A DNA stretch of 64,000 bases from CAZLFQ01 sp044229535 (lineage in GTDB: Bacteria > Pseudomonadota > Alphaproteobacteria > Rickettsiales > Midichloriaceae), in NCBI GenBank assembly GCA_044229535.1, contig JBGASU010000001.1, positions 1,116,001-1,180,000 of the forward strand, in the 5' to 3' direction. The notes under the pieces are model-generated. The model was not told where the DNA came from. It saw nothing but the letters and a program-made list of their open reading frames with translations, and did no database searches. A program made the translations under genes and the position numbers. Below are positions 9,200 through 20,088 of the stretch, in pieces (the first letter of the stretch is position 1; each line of letters begins with the position of its first letter).

Positions 9200-10556
9200 A
9201 TTTACCTATACAAAACGAAGAGAAAATTAAGTCGAGAATTTCCTCTACCTCTATCTTTCCCGTAATCATACCTAACTCAGATGCGGCAAGTCTTATATAC
9301 TCGGTTGAAATATCTAAGCTAGTATTTCTATCTATTAATTCTAAGCACTCAACGCATTTAGTTAAATTTACCCTATATCTGTGATGAGTAATAAGAGGCT
9401 CATTAGATATAGAATACTTGTTTTTTATTAGAGCAGATAAAGACTCGATTAGCTGGTCGATAGCATAGCCTGTTTTGGCAGAAATTTCAAGTATTTGACA
9501 ATGCTCTTTGAATTCTTCTGCTATGTTTTTGTATTTATTTGAGTTAAAGTCTTCAAATTTATCTTTTTTGTTAAATAGAATGAATGTAGGTTTTTCAAGA
9601 GAAATTAGCTTTTTTACATCTGAGAAAAAATTAGTATCCTCAATATCGAGTACAAGAAGTTGAATATCAGACTCGTCTAAAGTTTTTACAGCTCTTTTAA
9701 CCCCCTCTTTTTCAATTTCGTCGGTTGTTTCTCTAATTCCAGCTGTATCATATAGTATAAGCGGAAAGCCATTTAGATTGATTTTTACTTTTATTACATC
9801 TCTAGTGGTGCCAGCTATGTCTGAGACGATAGCCACATTGCTTTTTGCTAAAACGTTTAACAATGATGATTTGCCAGCATTTGGAGCGCCAACTATCGCT
9901 ACATTTAATCCTCTATTTAAAACTTCACCAGTATTGTTATCTGATAGATGATTTTTTATGGTGTTTGATAGAGTTACTAAATCAGAAAATACTGATTTAA
10001 CCAAGCTTTGCGGTATATCATCTTCAGGAAAGTCAATTAAGGCTTCAAGCTTATATAAGTGATTTAATATTTTAGAACGCCAATCGTTATAAAGCGTACC
10101 GAGTTGACCACTTAATTGGCGTAAAGCAGCGCTTTTTTGTAGGCGTGTTTCTGCGTCAATTAAATCGACCAAAGCTTCTGCTTGAGTTAGGTCTAGTTTT
10201 GAGTTTAAAAAAGCTCTTTTGGAAAATTCTCCAGCTTCAGCCATTCTAAGCAATTCCATTTTGCCTAGGACTTCTAATAGATGATCTATAACAGCAATAC
10301 TTCCATGGAACTGAATCTCTATTACATCCTCGCCTGTAAAGCTGTTCGGGGCTTTAAAATAAAGTAGGATAGCTTGGTCAATAGGTTCTTTGTTATAAGG
10401 ATCAACTAAATTTGCAAGCGTTGCCGTCCTTGGTAAGAGATTAATATTGGGACATAAAATATGAATAGTAGACAATGCATTATCTCCTGAAATGCGGACA
10501 ACCGCGACTCCAGATCTTCCAGCTAAAGTTGAAAGAGCAAAGATAGTTTTTTTCAT
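9198..10556 (-). CDS. mnmE: tRNA modification GTPase MnmE (TrmE)
   Basis: 452 residues. Potassium-dependent GTPase acting with MnmG on tRNA wobble uridine. An N-terminal folate-binding domain is followed by the G domain: [12 protein letters not shown] (G1), GTTRD (G2), DTAG (G3) and NKKD (G4). The family's C-terminal C-[FI]-GK signature is present as FCIGK. The start abuts the slt stop with no gap. Near-complete conservation of motifs makes the call secure. Confidence 0.97.
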   Translation of the reverse strand: MKKTIFALSTLAGRSGVAVVRISGDNALSTIHILCPNINLLPRTATLANLVDPYNKEPIDQAILLYFKAPNSFTGEDVIEIQFHGSIAVIDHLLEVLGKMELLRMAEAGEFSKRAFLNSKLDLTQAEALVDLIDAETRLQKSAALRQLSGQLGTLYNDWRSKILNHLYKLEALIDFPEDDIPQSLVKSVFSDLVTLSNTIKNHLSDNNTGEVLNRGLNVAIVGAPNAGKSSLLNVLAKSNVAIVSDIAGTTRDVIKVKINLNGFPLILYDTAGIRETTDEIEKEGVKRAVKTLDESDIQLLVLDIEDTNFFSDVKKLISLEKPTFILFNKKDKFEDFNSNKYKNIAEEFKEHCQILEISAKTGYAIDQLIESLSALIKNKYSISNEPLITHHRYRVNLTKCVECLELIDRNTSLDISTEYIRLAASELGMITGKIEVEEILDLIFSSFCIGK

Positions 10557-12755
10557 TTATTTTTCTAAAAAGCCTAAAATAGCATTCGAAGCATGATTAT
10601 TATCTAAAATGCTGTCATAGACAACATAATTTTCCAAAACCTTTTTAACATAGTTTCTTGTTTCATTAAAAGGTATTGATTCTATCCAGTCGATCATGAA
10701 GTACGGGTCTTTAGATTCTCGAGGATCGCCATACCTATCTATCCATTTTTTTACATTACCCGGACCAGCATTATAAGCTGCTATTGACATAGGAACGTTT
10801 TCAAATTGTTTATATAATTGATCGAAATAAGAGACACCTTTCCTGACATTTGAAGAAGGATCAACAGCAAAAGCATTTTTAGGAAGGCCAAGAATTTGCG
10901 CCATTCTAGAAGCTGTCGCAGGCATAAGTTGCATTAATCCTCTCGCTCCAGCTGGGCTTAATGCGTTTGGGTCAAACATACTTTCTTGGCGCATAATTCC
11001 AAGATAAAGGCCTTTAGGGAGCTCATTATTATTTATTTCGATATGTTTAGGGTAGCCTACTTGAATTAAGGGCGCTCCTTTATTGGAAGTAGATTTTGAG
11101 ATCTCTACAGCAAATGGATAATACTTTCTATTTGTGAAATAAAGAGCAGCTACTTCTAAATCATTACGATCGATATCGAGGTCGGCTAGTGTTGCAATAA
11201 GATTATTGGCTAAAAGTTTGACATCGGATTTATGTAATAAGTATGAAAAATAAGTTAATTTTTTAGCATTTTCTTTATCGGAATAGTTTCCTTTTTTGTC
11301 AGTAGTGTGCGCTACGTGCTCAAAATAGTTAGCTTTATCAGTCCTATTATTCGCAGCAAGAGCGAGGTGACCATAAAAAGTTCCTTTATATTGCGAAGCT
11401 ACATCATACCATTTTAATGCATTTTCCGTATCGCCTAATTTTTCATAGCTTCTACCAATCCAATATGCGCCTTTAGATTTTGAATTAGATAATTTTGTTT
11501 TTTCAAATAGGTTAGCAAATCTCTTTAGAGCGGCTTCAGGATCTTCTAAAAATCTTAGCGCAATCCAGCCACCTAACCACTCTGCTTCAGCCATATCAGA
11601 GCCATATTCTAAGTGGTGATTTTCTGTAAGGGCATAAGCTTGTTTGTATTTTTTATCTCTTAGACAATTTCTTATAGCAATGTTTTTAAGCTTCCACCAA
11701 TTTTCAAATCCAGATTTTGGTTTTACAGATAACAGCTTATTTGTCGCCTCATTTTCTTTATCGTTGTCAAGAAGATTAGAGATGTTAACATGCATAATGA
11801 AGTCATCATTTAACAAGTCGGTACCAGTATTTGCTAAAGTGCGTCCTAAATTAAATTTGCTTTGCGCTATTTCTAAACGAAGTTTAGGAAGTTTTTTATA
11901 TTGTGGTGGTAGAATGCTGAGTAATTGATTGGCATAAGTGTAAGATTTGTTCCAAGTTAGGAATTCTATCTTTTTTAGCAAGTCTTCTATGGTTAGATGA
12001 TCTTTGTATTTTTTTAGATAGTATTCTTCTGTGCTTAAATCAAATTCTGTGGTTCTCCATAATTCTCTTAGCTTATGCTTTGTATCATTATTTTCTAGAT
12101 TAGCTAGGTTAGCAACTATTTGTGCGTTTAAAAGTGTGAATTTACCACTGTTTGTCTGAGGCTCTCTGTAATAAAACCACTCTAGGATAGAGCCAGGAGG
12201 GTTGTCATAAGTCATAGACTTTTCTATTTTATTATTAAATGGCTCTAATGATATCCACCTATTTTCGTTAAAGAAATCTGACATCTCTTTTACAGTTAAA
12301 GCTTGTGGGTTGTAATATATTTTTAATGATTTGATTATTGTTTGAGCGTATTTAGTATCTATACATCTTTCTGCAATTTCTGCTGCTTGATCCCATTGCT
12401 GATTTGTAGAAAAATTAATGATTTGTAGAAGATTGGTTTCGTCTTCCATGTTGGAGATATATTTTGCAGGTTGAGCGTTGAGATTATTAAGTGCTTTTAC
12501 TTGAGGTTTAAGAGAAGATTTTAATTCTTGCGGTTTTATAGCTGGTTCCATTTTAGTTGTCGCAGCCCCCTTCCCTCTAAAAGACTGAGCTTGGTTTGTG
12601 AGCTGAGATCTTGGGCGTTTTTTTGCAGCTTTTGTAATAACGGGTTTTTTAATTTTTATTTTAGATTTATTGGTGTTTATCTGAGGTTCATGAGTCAATG
12701 CCAAGGGAGAAGTGAACAAAATGATGACTATTATTGCTAATAATCTAAAGATCAT
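10557..12755 (-). CDS. slt: Soluble lytic murein transglycosylase
   Basis: 732 residues, exported (signal peptide MIFRLLAIIVIILFTSPLALT). It cleaves peptidoglycan glycan strands to 1,6-anhydro ends. The N-terminal 550 residues form helical, TPR-like superhelix repeats as in Slt70 (YWIGRSYEKLGDTENALKWY). The C-terminal SLT domain carries the catalytic glutamate in GIMRQESMFDP near residue 590, then GARGLMQLMPATA and AYNAGPGNV. A Lys/Pro/Gln-rich low-complexity linker follows the signal peptide. First gene of the cluster running to parB. Confidence 0.92.
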   Translation of the reverse strand: MIFRLLAIIVIILFTSPLALTHEPQINTNKSKIKIKKPVITKAAKKRPRSQLTNQAQSFRGKGAATTKMEPAIKPQELKSSLKPQVKALNNLNAQPAKYISNMEDETNLLQIINFSTNQQWDQAAEIAERCIDTKYAQTIIKSLKIYYNPQALTVKEMSDFFNENRWISLEPFNNKIEKSMTYDNPPGSILEWFYYREPQTNSGKFTLLNAQIVANLANLENNDTKHKLRELWRTTEFDLSTEEYYLKKYKDHLTIEDLLKKIEFLTWNKSYTYANQLLSILPPQYKKLPKLRLEIAQSKFNLGRTLANTGTDLLNDDFIMHVNISNLLDNDKENEATNKLLSVKPKSGFENWWKLKNIAIRNCLRDKKYKQAYALTENHHLEYGSDMAEAEWLGGWIALRFLEDPEAALKRFANLFEKTKLSNSKSKGAYWIGRSYEKLGDTENALKWYDVASQYKGTFYGHLALAANNRTDKANYFEHVAHTTDKKGNYSDKENAKKLTYFSYLLHKSDVKLLANNLIATLADLDIDRNDLEVAALYFTNRKYYPFAVEISKSTSNKGAPLIQVGYPKHIEINNNELPKGLYLGIMRQESMFDPNALSPAGARGLMQLMPATASRMAQILGLPKNAFAVDPSSNVRKGVSYFDQLYKQFENVPMSIAAYNAGPGNVKKWIDRYGDPRESKDPYFMIDWIESIPFNETRNYVKKVLENYVVYDSILDNNHASNAILGFLEK

Positions 12756-12878
12756 AGGAAAAATAAGATTGCTAATATAACTATCACCATAGCATATGCT
12801 AGGTATTCAAAAAAGATATTTATTAGCTTCAATGGAGGTATAAAAGAATTTTTTAGAGTTCGAGATGATTGAGAGAAA

Positions 12879-12901
12879 GCCCCTAAGGGAATCTTAGGGG
12901 C
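12879..12901 (-). terminator. Hairpin terminator after the MFS gene
   Basis: GCCCCTAAG-N5-CTTAGGGGC, a perfect 9-base stem, lies 6 bases beyond the MFS stop codon. On the minus strand it is followed by TTTCTCTC, a weak U-rich tract. It separates the MFS gene from slt. Confidence 0.65.
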
Positions 12902-12907
12902 CAATCT

Positions 12908-14098
12908 TTAATCTCGCAAGCAAAGTCTATTTACTATGAACATAAAGCAAGTCAGACCTAAAAAATAAAGAGGCATTGGCAGCAAAGTTCCATTATGCAA
13001 TAATCCCATGAACAAAGTGAAGATAGAAATTAGGCAATAATAGAAAAAGCCGAAAAGACTAGAGGCGACACCAATTGCGTGCTTATAATCTTTGAGTGCT
13101 AAAGCGAGAGCATTGCTTGTTGCCATACATAAGCCTAAAGAGATGATCATCTGGCAAGCTATTGTCAAAAGCGCCATTAGGTAATTTGGTAACAGATATA
13201 AGCCATGATTAACTAATGCCATTAAACTAAATACAGTAGTTCCGAAAAATATGATGTATAATCCGCAAGTCATGATTTCTTTTGATGACCTATATGCATG
13301 CAATTTGCGAGAAAGTATCCCGCCAATCATAGTGGCACATGCAATGCCAATAAAGCTACCTCCATACATACTACGAGATAAGTTTAAGCCATTTATTAAG
13401 TAAAAAGAGCCTTCAGCAAAATAGCTAAAAAGTATCCCATTGCAGCCTGCTACTATTAAACCAAACCCGATGACATTTTTATCGGCTGCTAGATGCTTTA
13501 TTATAGAGAGTATGGCGATTTGATTATGACCCATACTGCTATGAGTTTCCGGTAATTTGACAATTATAAGTGCCATTAGAATTAAAGCGAATATGATTAA
13601 AAAGATAAAGATATTCGCCCAACCAAACCATTCTGCAATAAGTCCGCCGCACAAAGGACCGATCGCTGGAAATAATGCAAGAGCACTACCAATTGAAGAA
13701 TATACTTTGCCAAGTGCGGGGCCATGGAAAGCATCTCTACACACTGCTTGTCCAAGAACGCTGCCTATACTCCCGCCAAATGCTTGTATAAATCTGCTGG
13801 CCAAAAGCATTTCAATTGAATTGGATAAGTAGCACCCCATACATCCAATAATAAATATCAGTAGACCTTTGAGAATACAAAGTTTACGACCAAAAATATC
13901 AGAGATTCGTCCCCAAAAAAGTGTACCAATGGCAAATCCAAAAAGATAGATAGTCAGTGTGTATTCGACTAACGCCTCTGATGTTTTTAAGGTAGCGGCA
14001 ATATCGGGAAGCGATGGAGTATAAACTGTTTCAGAAAGTTGTGGTAAACCCACAATAAGAACAATAAGCCAGATTGCTGGCAATGTAATGTTATTCAT
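12908..14098 (-). CDS. MFS exporter of the Bcr/CflA (drug resistance) subfamily
   Basis: 396 residues with about 12 membrane segments. The start at ATG 14098 (MNNITLPAIWLIVLIVG) was preferred over an upstream one that adds a polar, cysteine-containing extension. The Bcr/CflA pattern is clear: YTPSLPDIAATLKTS after helix 1, WGRISDIFGRK (MFS motif A between helices 2 and 3), and SRFIQAFGGSIGSVLGQAVCRD. Relatives expel bicyclomycin, chloramphenicol or similar compounds; the substrate here is unknown. It stands alone between mfd and slt. Confidence 0.9.
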   Translation of the reverse strand: MNNITLPAIWLIVLIVGLPQLSETVYTPSLPDIAATLKTSEALVEYTLTIYLFGFAIGTLFWGRISDIFGRKLCILKGLLIFIIGCMGCYLSNSIEMLLASRFIQAFGGSIGSVLGQAVCRDAFHGPALGKVYSSIGSALALFPAIGPLCGGLIAEWFGWANIFIFLIIFALILMALIIVKLPETHSSMGHNQIAILSIIKHLAADKNVIGFGLIVAGCNGILFSYFAEGSFYLINGLNLSRSMYGGSFIGIACATMIGGILSRKLHAYRSSKEIMTCGLYIIFFGTTVFSLMALVNHGLYLLPNYLMALLTIACQMIISLGLCMATSNALALALKDYKHAIGVASSLFGFFYYCLISIFTLFMGLLHNGTLLPMPLYFLGLTCFMFIVNRLCLRD

Positions 14099-14291
14099 AA
14101 TAAAAACTCGACATTTAAATTTAAAAATTAAGCAACAAAAATGACTCTCTGTTTTCAAGAGTTACAGAAAGGACTTAATCTTTAAATTTAAGCAATGACG
14201 ATTTTTTTCATTTTGATGTTTAGGTAATTAAAAACATAGTATTATTCTACACATAAATAGCTCTATAGTCAAAGTAAAAGGCCTATTAGAA

Positions 14292-17200
14292 TTATGGAGT
14301 TATTGTTTCCACAATGCTTTCAAGCTTCTGAATTAATTTTTCAGGTTCAGAAGTATTTGTTGAGTAGAAGAGTTTTTGATCTCCTCTTAGTTTTAGAGCT
14401 ATAGGATTTTTACTAATTAGATCTATCACTTTTTCAGGTGATTTTGGCTCATTATTCCGGAAAGAAATTAATACTCCCTTTTCACCTAAATCAATCTTCT
14501 CGATATTAGCATTTTTTGCGAGATGTTTCAGTTGAACAACCTTGAATAATTGTAGTGTTTCTGTGGGAATTTGCCCGTAACGATCAATCATATCGGTGGC
14601 AAATACATCAAGTTCTTCAGATGTTTTTATGTTCGCAATTTGCCTGTAAAGCATTAAACGTAAGCTGCTATCGGGTATATATGATTCTGGTATCTGAACA
14701 GATAGGCCAAGATTTATTGTCGGACTCCAATCGCTATCTGGTTTTTGCGATTTATCATCGAGCTGTAGGTCTTCAATCGCTTCTTGGAGCATTGCTTGAT
14801 ATAATTCAACCCCAACTTCTTTAACATGCCCAGATTGCTCCTCGCCAACTAAATTTCCATAACCACGGATATCCATATCATGGCTTGCAATTGAAAAGCC
14901 AGCTCCGAGTAATTCAAACGAAGAGATGACAGACAGTCTTTTTTCAGCAGTATCTGATAATCTTTTATTCGGTGGTAAAGTTAAATAAGCATAAGCTTGA
15001 ACATTGCTACGCCCTACTCTGCCACGTATTTGATATAGTTGTGCCAGACCATACATATCGGCTCTATCGAGTATAATGGTGTTAGCTTGCGGAACATCTA
15101 GGCCAGATTCAATAATATTTGTACTAACCAATACATCGTATTTTCCATCATAAAAGTCATTCATTATAGTATCCAGTTGCTCTGCTGTCATTTGACCGTG
15201 AGCTTTTACAGCTTTTATTTCAGGTACAAGGGTTTTTAATGTATCTAATATCCCATCTAAATAAGAAACTCTTGGAGTGATGTAGAATGTTCTGCCACCT
15301 CTATAGTGCTCGCGTAAAATTGCTTCTCTCAAGGTAATGCTGTCGTATGGAATAACATATGTTTTGATAGGCAATCTATCCACGGGAGGTGTCGCGATTA
15401 TACTAAGATCTTTTATCCCAAATAAAGACATTTGCAATGTTCTAGGAATAGGCGTAGCAGATAAAGTTATAATGTGGCATGAACTCTTTAGTTCCTTTAA
15501 TTTTTCCTTCTGCCCTACTCCAAAATGTTGCTCTTCATCAATTATTAACAATCCTAAATTTGCAAATTTTGTATCTTTAGCAAGAAGCATGTGGGTACCA
15601 ACTACCACATCGACCTTACCTTCAGAAATATCAGCTTTGATGGCTTTTATATGCTTTTTAGGGGTGAATTTTGAGAGTTGAGCAATTTTGTAAGGGAAGC
15701 CAGAGAACCTTTCAGACAACGTTTTAAAATGTTGGCGGGCTAATAATGTTGTTGGCACTAGGATCGCAATCTGTGTTGGCACATCTGATGCTAAAACTTG
15801 GCATACAGCACGTAAGGCTACCTCTGTTTTTCCAAAGCCAACATCACCACATATTAGACGATCAATCGGTCTTTCTGAAGCTAGATCATTGGTTATATCA
15901 GTAATTGCTTTAAGTTGGTCATCTGTTTCTACATAAGGGAAAGATTCGCAAAATTTAGAGTATATATCCTCATTTGCAATGATCGCGGGTGTTTTAACAA
16001 GATTTCGTTCAGCTGCAATCTTAAGCAATTTTTCAGCTGCAATTTTGATTCTATTCTTTAATTTGGATTTTCTAGTTTGCCAACCTAAACTGCCTAATTT
16101 ATCTAGTGGTGCGTGTTCAGTCCCATATCTTGTGATAAGCTCTAGATTTTCTACGGGTAGATAGTATTTAGCATCTTCAGCATAAATAATTTTTACAAAA
16201 TCGTGTATGGAATTTCCCACTTTTATTTGTTCTAATTTTTCAAAGCGACCAATACCGTGTTCTTTATGTACCACCAAATCATTAGGGTAAAGGTTAGATA
16301 ATGCAGAGATCAATTGTGTTGGTGTTGAAGATTTAGTCGAAGATTTCCTAGATAATCTCTGTCCCAAAATATCTTGTTCACTAAATATAATATAATCTTT
16401 GGTTTTAAAACCATGCTCGATTGGAGCTACGAAAAGCCCGATTGATTTAGTGCTATTATCTTTTGGAGGCCAAAAGTCGAGATTGTAGCTGCTAATGTCA
16501 TGGTCAGATAAAATGTTACTGAATCTTTCTTGGGATGCTTTGGTGAAACACGATATGTAAACGGGTAGGGGGGATAGGTATTCTTTTAGTAAATTAAAAG
16601 TAGAACTTTCTTTGCGTTTGGCTTCTTGATAGAGGTACTCTGTGCCGACAATTTGGTTTGAATCATAACCAAATGGAGAAAAATATATGTTAGTAAATTT
16701 ACTGATGTTAGTTAGCAATGTCGTTTCAGGTAAATACAGTGCATCAGGATCAGTTAAATTATATATTCCATCATTTTTAGTTATTTTAGTATTTGTTCTA
16801 AGTTCATATTGCGAGTTAATAAGACTGTAAACTTCAGTTATCATCGTTTCAAAATCCATTGGGACAAGAATTTTGGTATCAGGAGTTAAATAGTCAAATA
16901 AAGAAGGCATGTTATTATAAAACAGTCCCATCCAATGTTCCATGCCGATAAACTTTCTACCCGCAACAATGCTTTCATAAAGCAGATCAGAGTTCACACC
17001 GAACTTGCTTTGATAATTATCTCGGAAAGTTCTTATAACATCTTCTGTTAGAACTATTTCTGAAGATGGTATAATGGTTATCTGATCTAAAGTTGCGGTA
17101 CTTTTTTGTGTTGAGGTATCATAGAGACGAATAGATTCTATTGTGTTGCCAAAAAAATCAATTCTATACCCTATAGAGTCATTTGATGGCACTATGTCTA

Positions 17201-17663
17201 TAATACTGCCACGCGACGCATATTCGCCAGATTCAACAGCATTGATGGTGCGTATAAATCCATGACCGTTTAAAAATTGGAGTACTTGATTCGGATTTAT
17301 ACATTCTTTTCTTTGTAGAGATAGATTAATTTTACTAACTAGATCTTTTGGAGGCAAATACTGAGTCATACTTGCGGGCGTTGCGAGAATGATCCTATTG
17401 GATTTCCTTATGAGAAGATTGCTTAAACAAGCTAATCGTTGCTGGCTTGTTATAGAGCTTGGGGAGATGCGATCATAAGGTAGGCAATCCCATTGAGGAA
17501 ATTTAATAGTTTCAGTGATAGGATTAAAAAATTTAATAAGCGCAGTTATACGCTCTATTTCTTCGTTATCTCTGCAAACAAGTAATAGATTACCCCCTTG
17601 GTTTATTTGCGGAAGTAATAAACCTTCAGTAGCTGGGTAAAGTCCTAAGAAATTTTTGTCCAT
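14292..17663 (-). CDS. mfd: Transcription-repair coupling factor Mfd
   Basis: 1123 residues, typical length. An ATP-driven translocase that removes RNA polymerase stalled at DNA lesions and recruits UvrA. Order: UvrB-like N-terminal module, the RNA-polymerase-interacting domain (LVVHKEHGIGRFEKL), then the RecG-like motor with CGDVGFGKTEVALRA (Walker A, near residue 608), DEEQHFG (DEEQ box near 709) and QLYQIRGRVGRS. The TRCF C-terminal domain follows. The 130-base gap beyond the stop shows no clear hairpin. Confidence 0.97.
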   Translation of the reverse strand: MDKNFLGLYPATEGLLLPQINQGGNLLLVCRDNEEIERITALIKFFNPITETIKFPQWDCLPYDRISPSSITSQQRLACLSNLLIRKSNRIILATPASMTQYLPPKDLVSKINLSLQRKECINPNQVLQFLNGHGFIRTINAVESGEYASRGSIIDIVPSNDSIGYRIDFFGNTIESIRLYDTSTQKSTATLDQITIIPSSEIVLTEDVIRTFRDNYQSKFGVNSDLLYESIVAGRKFIGMEHWMGLFYNNMPSLFDYLTPDTKILVPMDFETMITEVYSLINSQYELRTNTKITKNDGIYNLTDPDALYLPETTLLTNISKFTNIYFSPFGYDSNQIVGTEYLYQEAKRKESSTFNLLKEYLSPLPVYISCFTKASQERFSNILSDHDISSYNLDFWPPKDNSTKSIGLFVAPIEHGFKTKDYIIFSEQDILGQRLSRKSSTKSSTPTQLISALSNLYPNDLVVHKEHGIGRFEKLEQIKVGNSIHDFVKIIYAEDAKYYLPVENLELITRYGTEHAPLDKLGSLGWQTRKSKLKNRIKIAAEKLLKIAAERNLVKTPAIIANEDIYSKFCESFPYVETDDQLKAITDITNDLASERPIDRLICGDVGFGKTEVALRAVCQVLASDVPTQIAILVPTTLLARQHFKTLSERFSGFPYKIAQLSKFTPKKHIKAIKADISEGKVDVVVGTHMLLAKDTKFANLGLLIIDEEQHFGVGQKEKLKELKSSCHIITLSATPIPRTLQMSLFGIKDLSIIATPPVDRLPIKTYVIPYDSITLREAILREHYRGGRTFYITPRVSYLDGILDTLKTLVPEIKAVKAHGQMTAEQLDTIMNDFYDGKYDVLVSTNIIESGLDVPQANTIILDRADMYGLAQLYQIRGRVGRSNVQAYAYLTLPPNKRLSDTAEKRLSVISSFELLGAGFSIASHDMDIRGYGNLVGEEQSGHVKEVGVELYQAMLQEAIEDLQLDDKSQKPDSDWSPTINLGLSVQIPESYIPDSSLRLMLYRQIANIKTSEELDVFATDMIDRYGQIPTETLQLFKVVQLKHLAKNANIEKIDLGEKGVLISFRNNEPKSPEKVIDLISKNPIALKLRGDQKLFYSTNTSEPEKLIQKLESIVETITP

Positions 17664-17731
17664 AGTTATCAGTGCATCGATTGAGGCATTATAGCAGACC
17701 AGATGAAATTATACAGAGCATTTTAGGTAGT

Positions 17732-18634
17732 TTATCCTGCAGACTCAGGATTTATAGTTTTTTTGCCTTTTCTTATAGAAAAATGGAGTTGGGGTAGGGT
17801 GACGTTACCAGTTTGTCCAACGGTTGCTATGCTTTCACCTTTTTTTACAGGCTTGCCTCGATCTACCAAAATCTCTTGTACATGAGAATATGCCGTCATG
17901 TAATCACCAGAGTGTTTGATGATGATCATGTTGCCATAGCCCTCTATATTATTGCCAATATAGATCACCTTGCCATCGCCAGCTGCTGTAACAGGGGACC
18001 CAGTAGGAGCTGATATAGAAATTCCCTCATTGAACTTGTTGCCGATCTTACCAAATCTAGAAAGCACTTTTCCACCAACTACAGGCCATTCAAATGATGG
18101 GGAGTTAAGAGGAGTAGCAACGGTAAACTCTGGTTTAATTGGCTTTTGTACTTCTGCAGGCGGCTTGCTGAAGTTCTCTGGTTCTTCGTAGGTTAGGTCT
18201 TCTGAGTATTGAGTATTTGTAGGCTCAGTTGGTGATGCAGCGATTTGCTCTTGAGAGCTAGGTTTAGAGCTACTACTAGTAACTATCTGTTGTTCTTTTT
18301 TAGCTTCAGGTTTCGGTTGATTAGCATCTTTAGTGACTTTTGTTCTAGATACTAAATAACCAGTAGTTGAATTTTGATTAGAAGAAGGCTGGGGTGTACT
18401 AGCAGAAGATGGTGGCTGTATTGGCTCTATGGATTTCATCTCAATTATATTAGAGTCGGTAGATGCAGAGTTGAATTTATTAGACGCAAAAGCTTGTTGA
18501 TGTGTGGAAGATTTTTGCAGGGAGAATTGGCTTTTATCTACAACTTCTGCTGGGCTTTGAGATAAGCAACTAGTAGCTAAAAAAAGAGTGCTTATTAGAG
18601 CTGCTACATTATTGATTTGGTTTTTAGTAGTCAT
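17732..18634 (-). CDS. LytM/M23-domain lipoprotein with degenerate metal site (NlpD/EnvC-like)
   Basis: 300 residues. The N-terminus ends in a lipobox (LATSC), so it is probably a lipoprotein. A long Ser/Pro/Gln/Thr-rich linker leads to a LytM fold at about 185-300. The zinc-binding HxxxD of active M23 enzymes (expected HKGIDI) is replaced by NEGISI, losing His and Asp, while AYSHV and LHFSIRKG remain. Known proteins of this type do not cut peptidoglycan but activate amidases during cell division. It lies 6 bases downstream of an apparently active M23 gene on the same strand. Confidence 0.8.
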   Translation of the reverse strand: MTTKNQINNVAALISTLFLATSCLSQSPAEVVDKSQFSLQKSSTHQQAFASNKFNSASTDSNIIEMKSIEPIQPPSSASTPQPSSNQNSTTGYLVSRTKVTKDANQPKPEAKKEQQIVTSSSSKPSSQEQIAASPTEPTNTQYSEDLTYEEPENFSKPPAEVQKPIKPEFTVATPLNSPSFEWPVVGGKVLSRFGKIGNKFNEGISISAPTGSPVTAAGDGKVIYIGNNIEGYGNMIIIKHSGDYMTAYSHVQEILVDRGKPVKKGESIATVGQTGNVTLPQLHFSIRKGKKTINPESAG

Positions 18635-18640
18635 AAATTT

Positions 18641-19969
18641 TTACAGTAAATTAAAAGCTCCTTTTAAAGATAGCTGAGCCAATTCTTTATGTTTCTTCTC
18701 TTCCAGATCGGCAATCATAGTTTCAAACCTTATAATACTTTTTTTGAATCTTGCCAACTCAGATCCTTTTAAAGGAGGAACCTTTGGAAAGCTAATTTTG
18801 CTTGGATTCACTTTTTTCCCGTTTTGAATTACTTCGTAATGTAGATGAGGGCCTGTAGCCATGCCAGTAGCACCAACATAGCCTATAACTTGTCCTTGCG
18901 ATACTCTGCTTCCAGGTTTGACACCAGAAGCAAACCTGCTTAAGTGAGCATATAAAGTTGCATGACTGGAATTGTGTTTGACCTGTATGTGTTTCCCGTA
19001 CCCACGTGGCTGCGATTTTGTAAATGCAACTACTCCATCACCAGCAGATAAAACAGGTGTTCCAGTAGGCGCACCGTAATCTAATCCTTTGTGCATTTTT
19101 GAATACCCGAGTACAGGATGATGACGCATTCCAAATGATGAAGTGATGCGTGCGCCATTTATAGGTGTTCTGAGTAATGCTCTGCGGATGCTCTCACCTT
19201 TTGAATCAAAGTAATCTGTTTTGCCATTACTCATTTCATAGAGGTATATGTCTTTGTTATCGCCTCTAGTGTTTAAAGCTGCATAAAGTATTTTAGGCTC
19301 TTTTATTTTACGACCTGATTTATCAGTTTTATATTCATAATAAATTTTGAAAGAGTCGCCTGCTTTGATGTCGCGTTGAAAGTCAACATTATAGCTGTAT
19401 AAATTTATGAAAGACATTATTACATTTGTATCTGCACCAGAGTTTTTAGCTGCATTATATAGACTTCCATTGATAGTCCCCGTGACGAGCTTGGTTTGTC
19501 TGATAAGCTCTACAGGAATATCTTTTGCTACATAATTTTCTTGAGATTGATCAAGTGTGATAACGATATCTTTATGATCCAAGGAGATGATAATTTTTTC
19601 AGGATATGCAGCTACTATTGACCCAGTATTAATATCTGTGGTTACGGGCTCAACAGTGACTTTATCTCCCATTTTTAGCTGAGATGTTTTGAAAACAGCT
19701 TGAGCAGAATCAATAATTTTTTGCGTATTGGAGGAGCTTATGCCGATAGAGGACAATACTTTTGTTAAGGTATCGCCTTTTCCGACAGCGATTGTTATTG
19801 AGTGAGATTCTATTGGAGTCACCATTTCTCCCTCTTCTAATGCTACATCAAATGAAGGGGGTTCGATTGAAATTTTAGGTAATATTAGATAGAGATTTAG
19901 GCATAGCGAAGCCATGATCACAAGAGTGAAAATTAGGTGATATCTCTCTCTCAGAAATGCTTTTACCAT
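18641..19969 (-). CDS. M23 family metallopeptidase (MepM-like murein endopeptidase)
   Basis: 442 residues from ATG 19969 (MVKAFLRERYHLIFTLV), which gives an N-terminal membrane anchor; the frame extends 19 codons further upstream without support. A LysM/OapA-like segment (SITIAVGKGDTLTKVLSSIG) precedes the peptidase domain. All zinc ligands are present: MHKGLDYG, LYAHLSRF and HLHYEVIQNG. It should cut peptide cross-links in the periplasm. It probably shares a transcript with the inactive-looking LytM lipoprotein. Confidence 0.88.
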   Translation of the reverse strand: MVKAFLRERYHLIFTLVIMASLCLNLYLILPKISIEPPSFDVALEEGEMVTPIESHSITIAVGKGDTLTKVLSSIGISSSNTQKIIDSAQAVFKTSQLKMGDKVTVEPVTTDINTGSIVAAYPEKIIISLDHKDIVITLDQSQENYVAKDIPVELIRQTKLVTGTINGSLYNAAKNSGADTNVIMSFINLYSYNVDFQRDIKAGDSFKIYYEYKTDKSGRKIKEPKILYAALNTRGDNKDIYLYEMSNGKTDYFDSKGESIRRALLRTPINGARITSSFGMRHHPVLGYSKMHKGLDYGAPTGTPVLSAGDGVVAFTKSQPRGYGKHIQVKHNSSHATLYAHLSRFASGVKPGSRVSQGQVIGYVGATGMATGPHLHYEVIQNGKKVNPSKISFPKVPPLKGSELARFKKSIIRFETMIADLEEKKHKELAQLSLKGAFNLL

Positions 19970-20088
19970 CTTGCCCCAGAAAGTTCTTCCACTTCCTTTT
20001 ATACAAGGTGAAATCCTTAGGTGCAATCATAAATAATTATTGGCAAGTAATTTTTATGCTCTACTATTCTGGGAAAACGACTAAGTAT

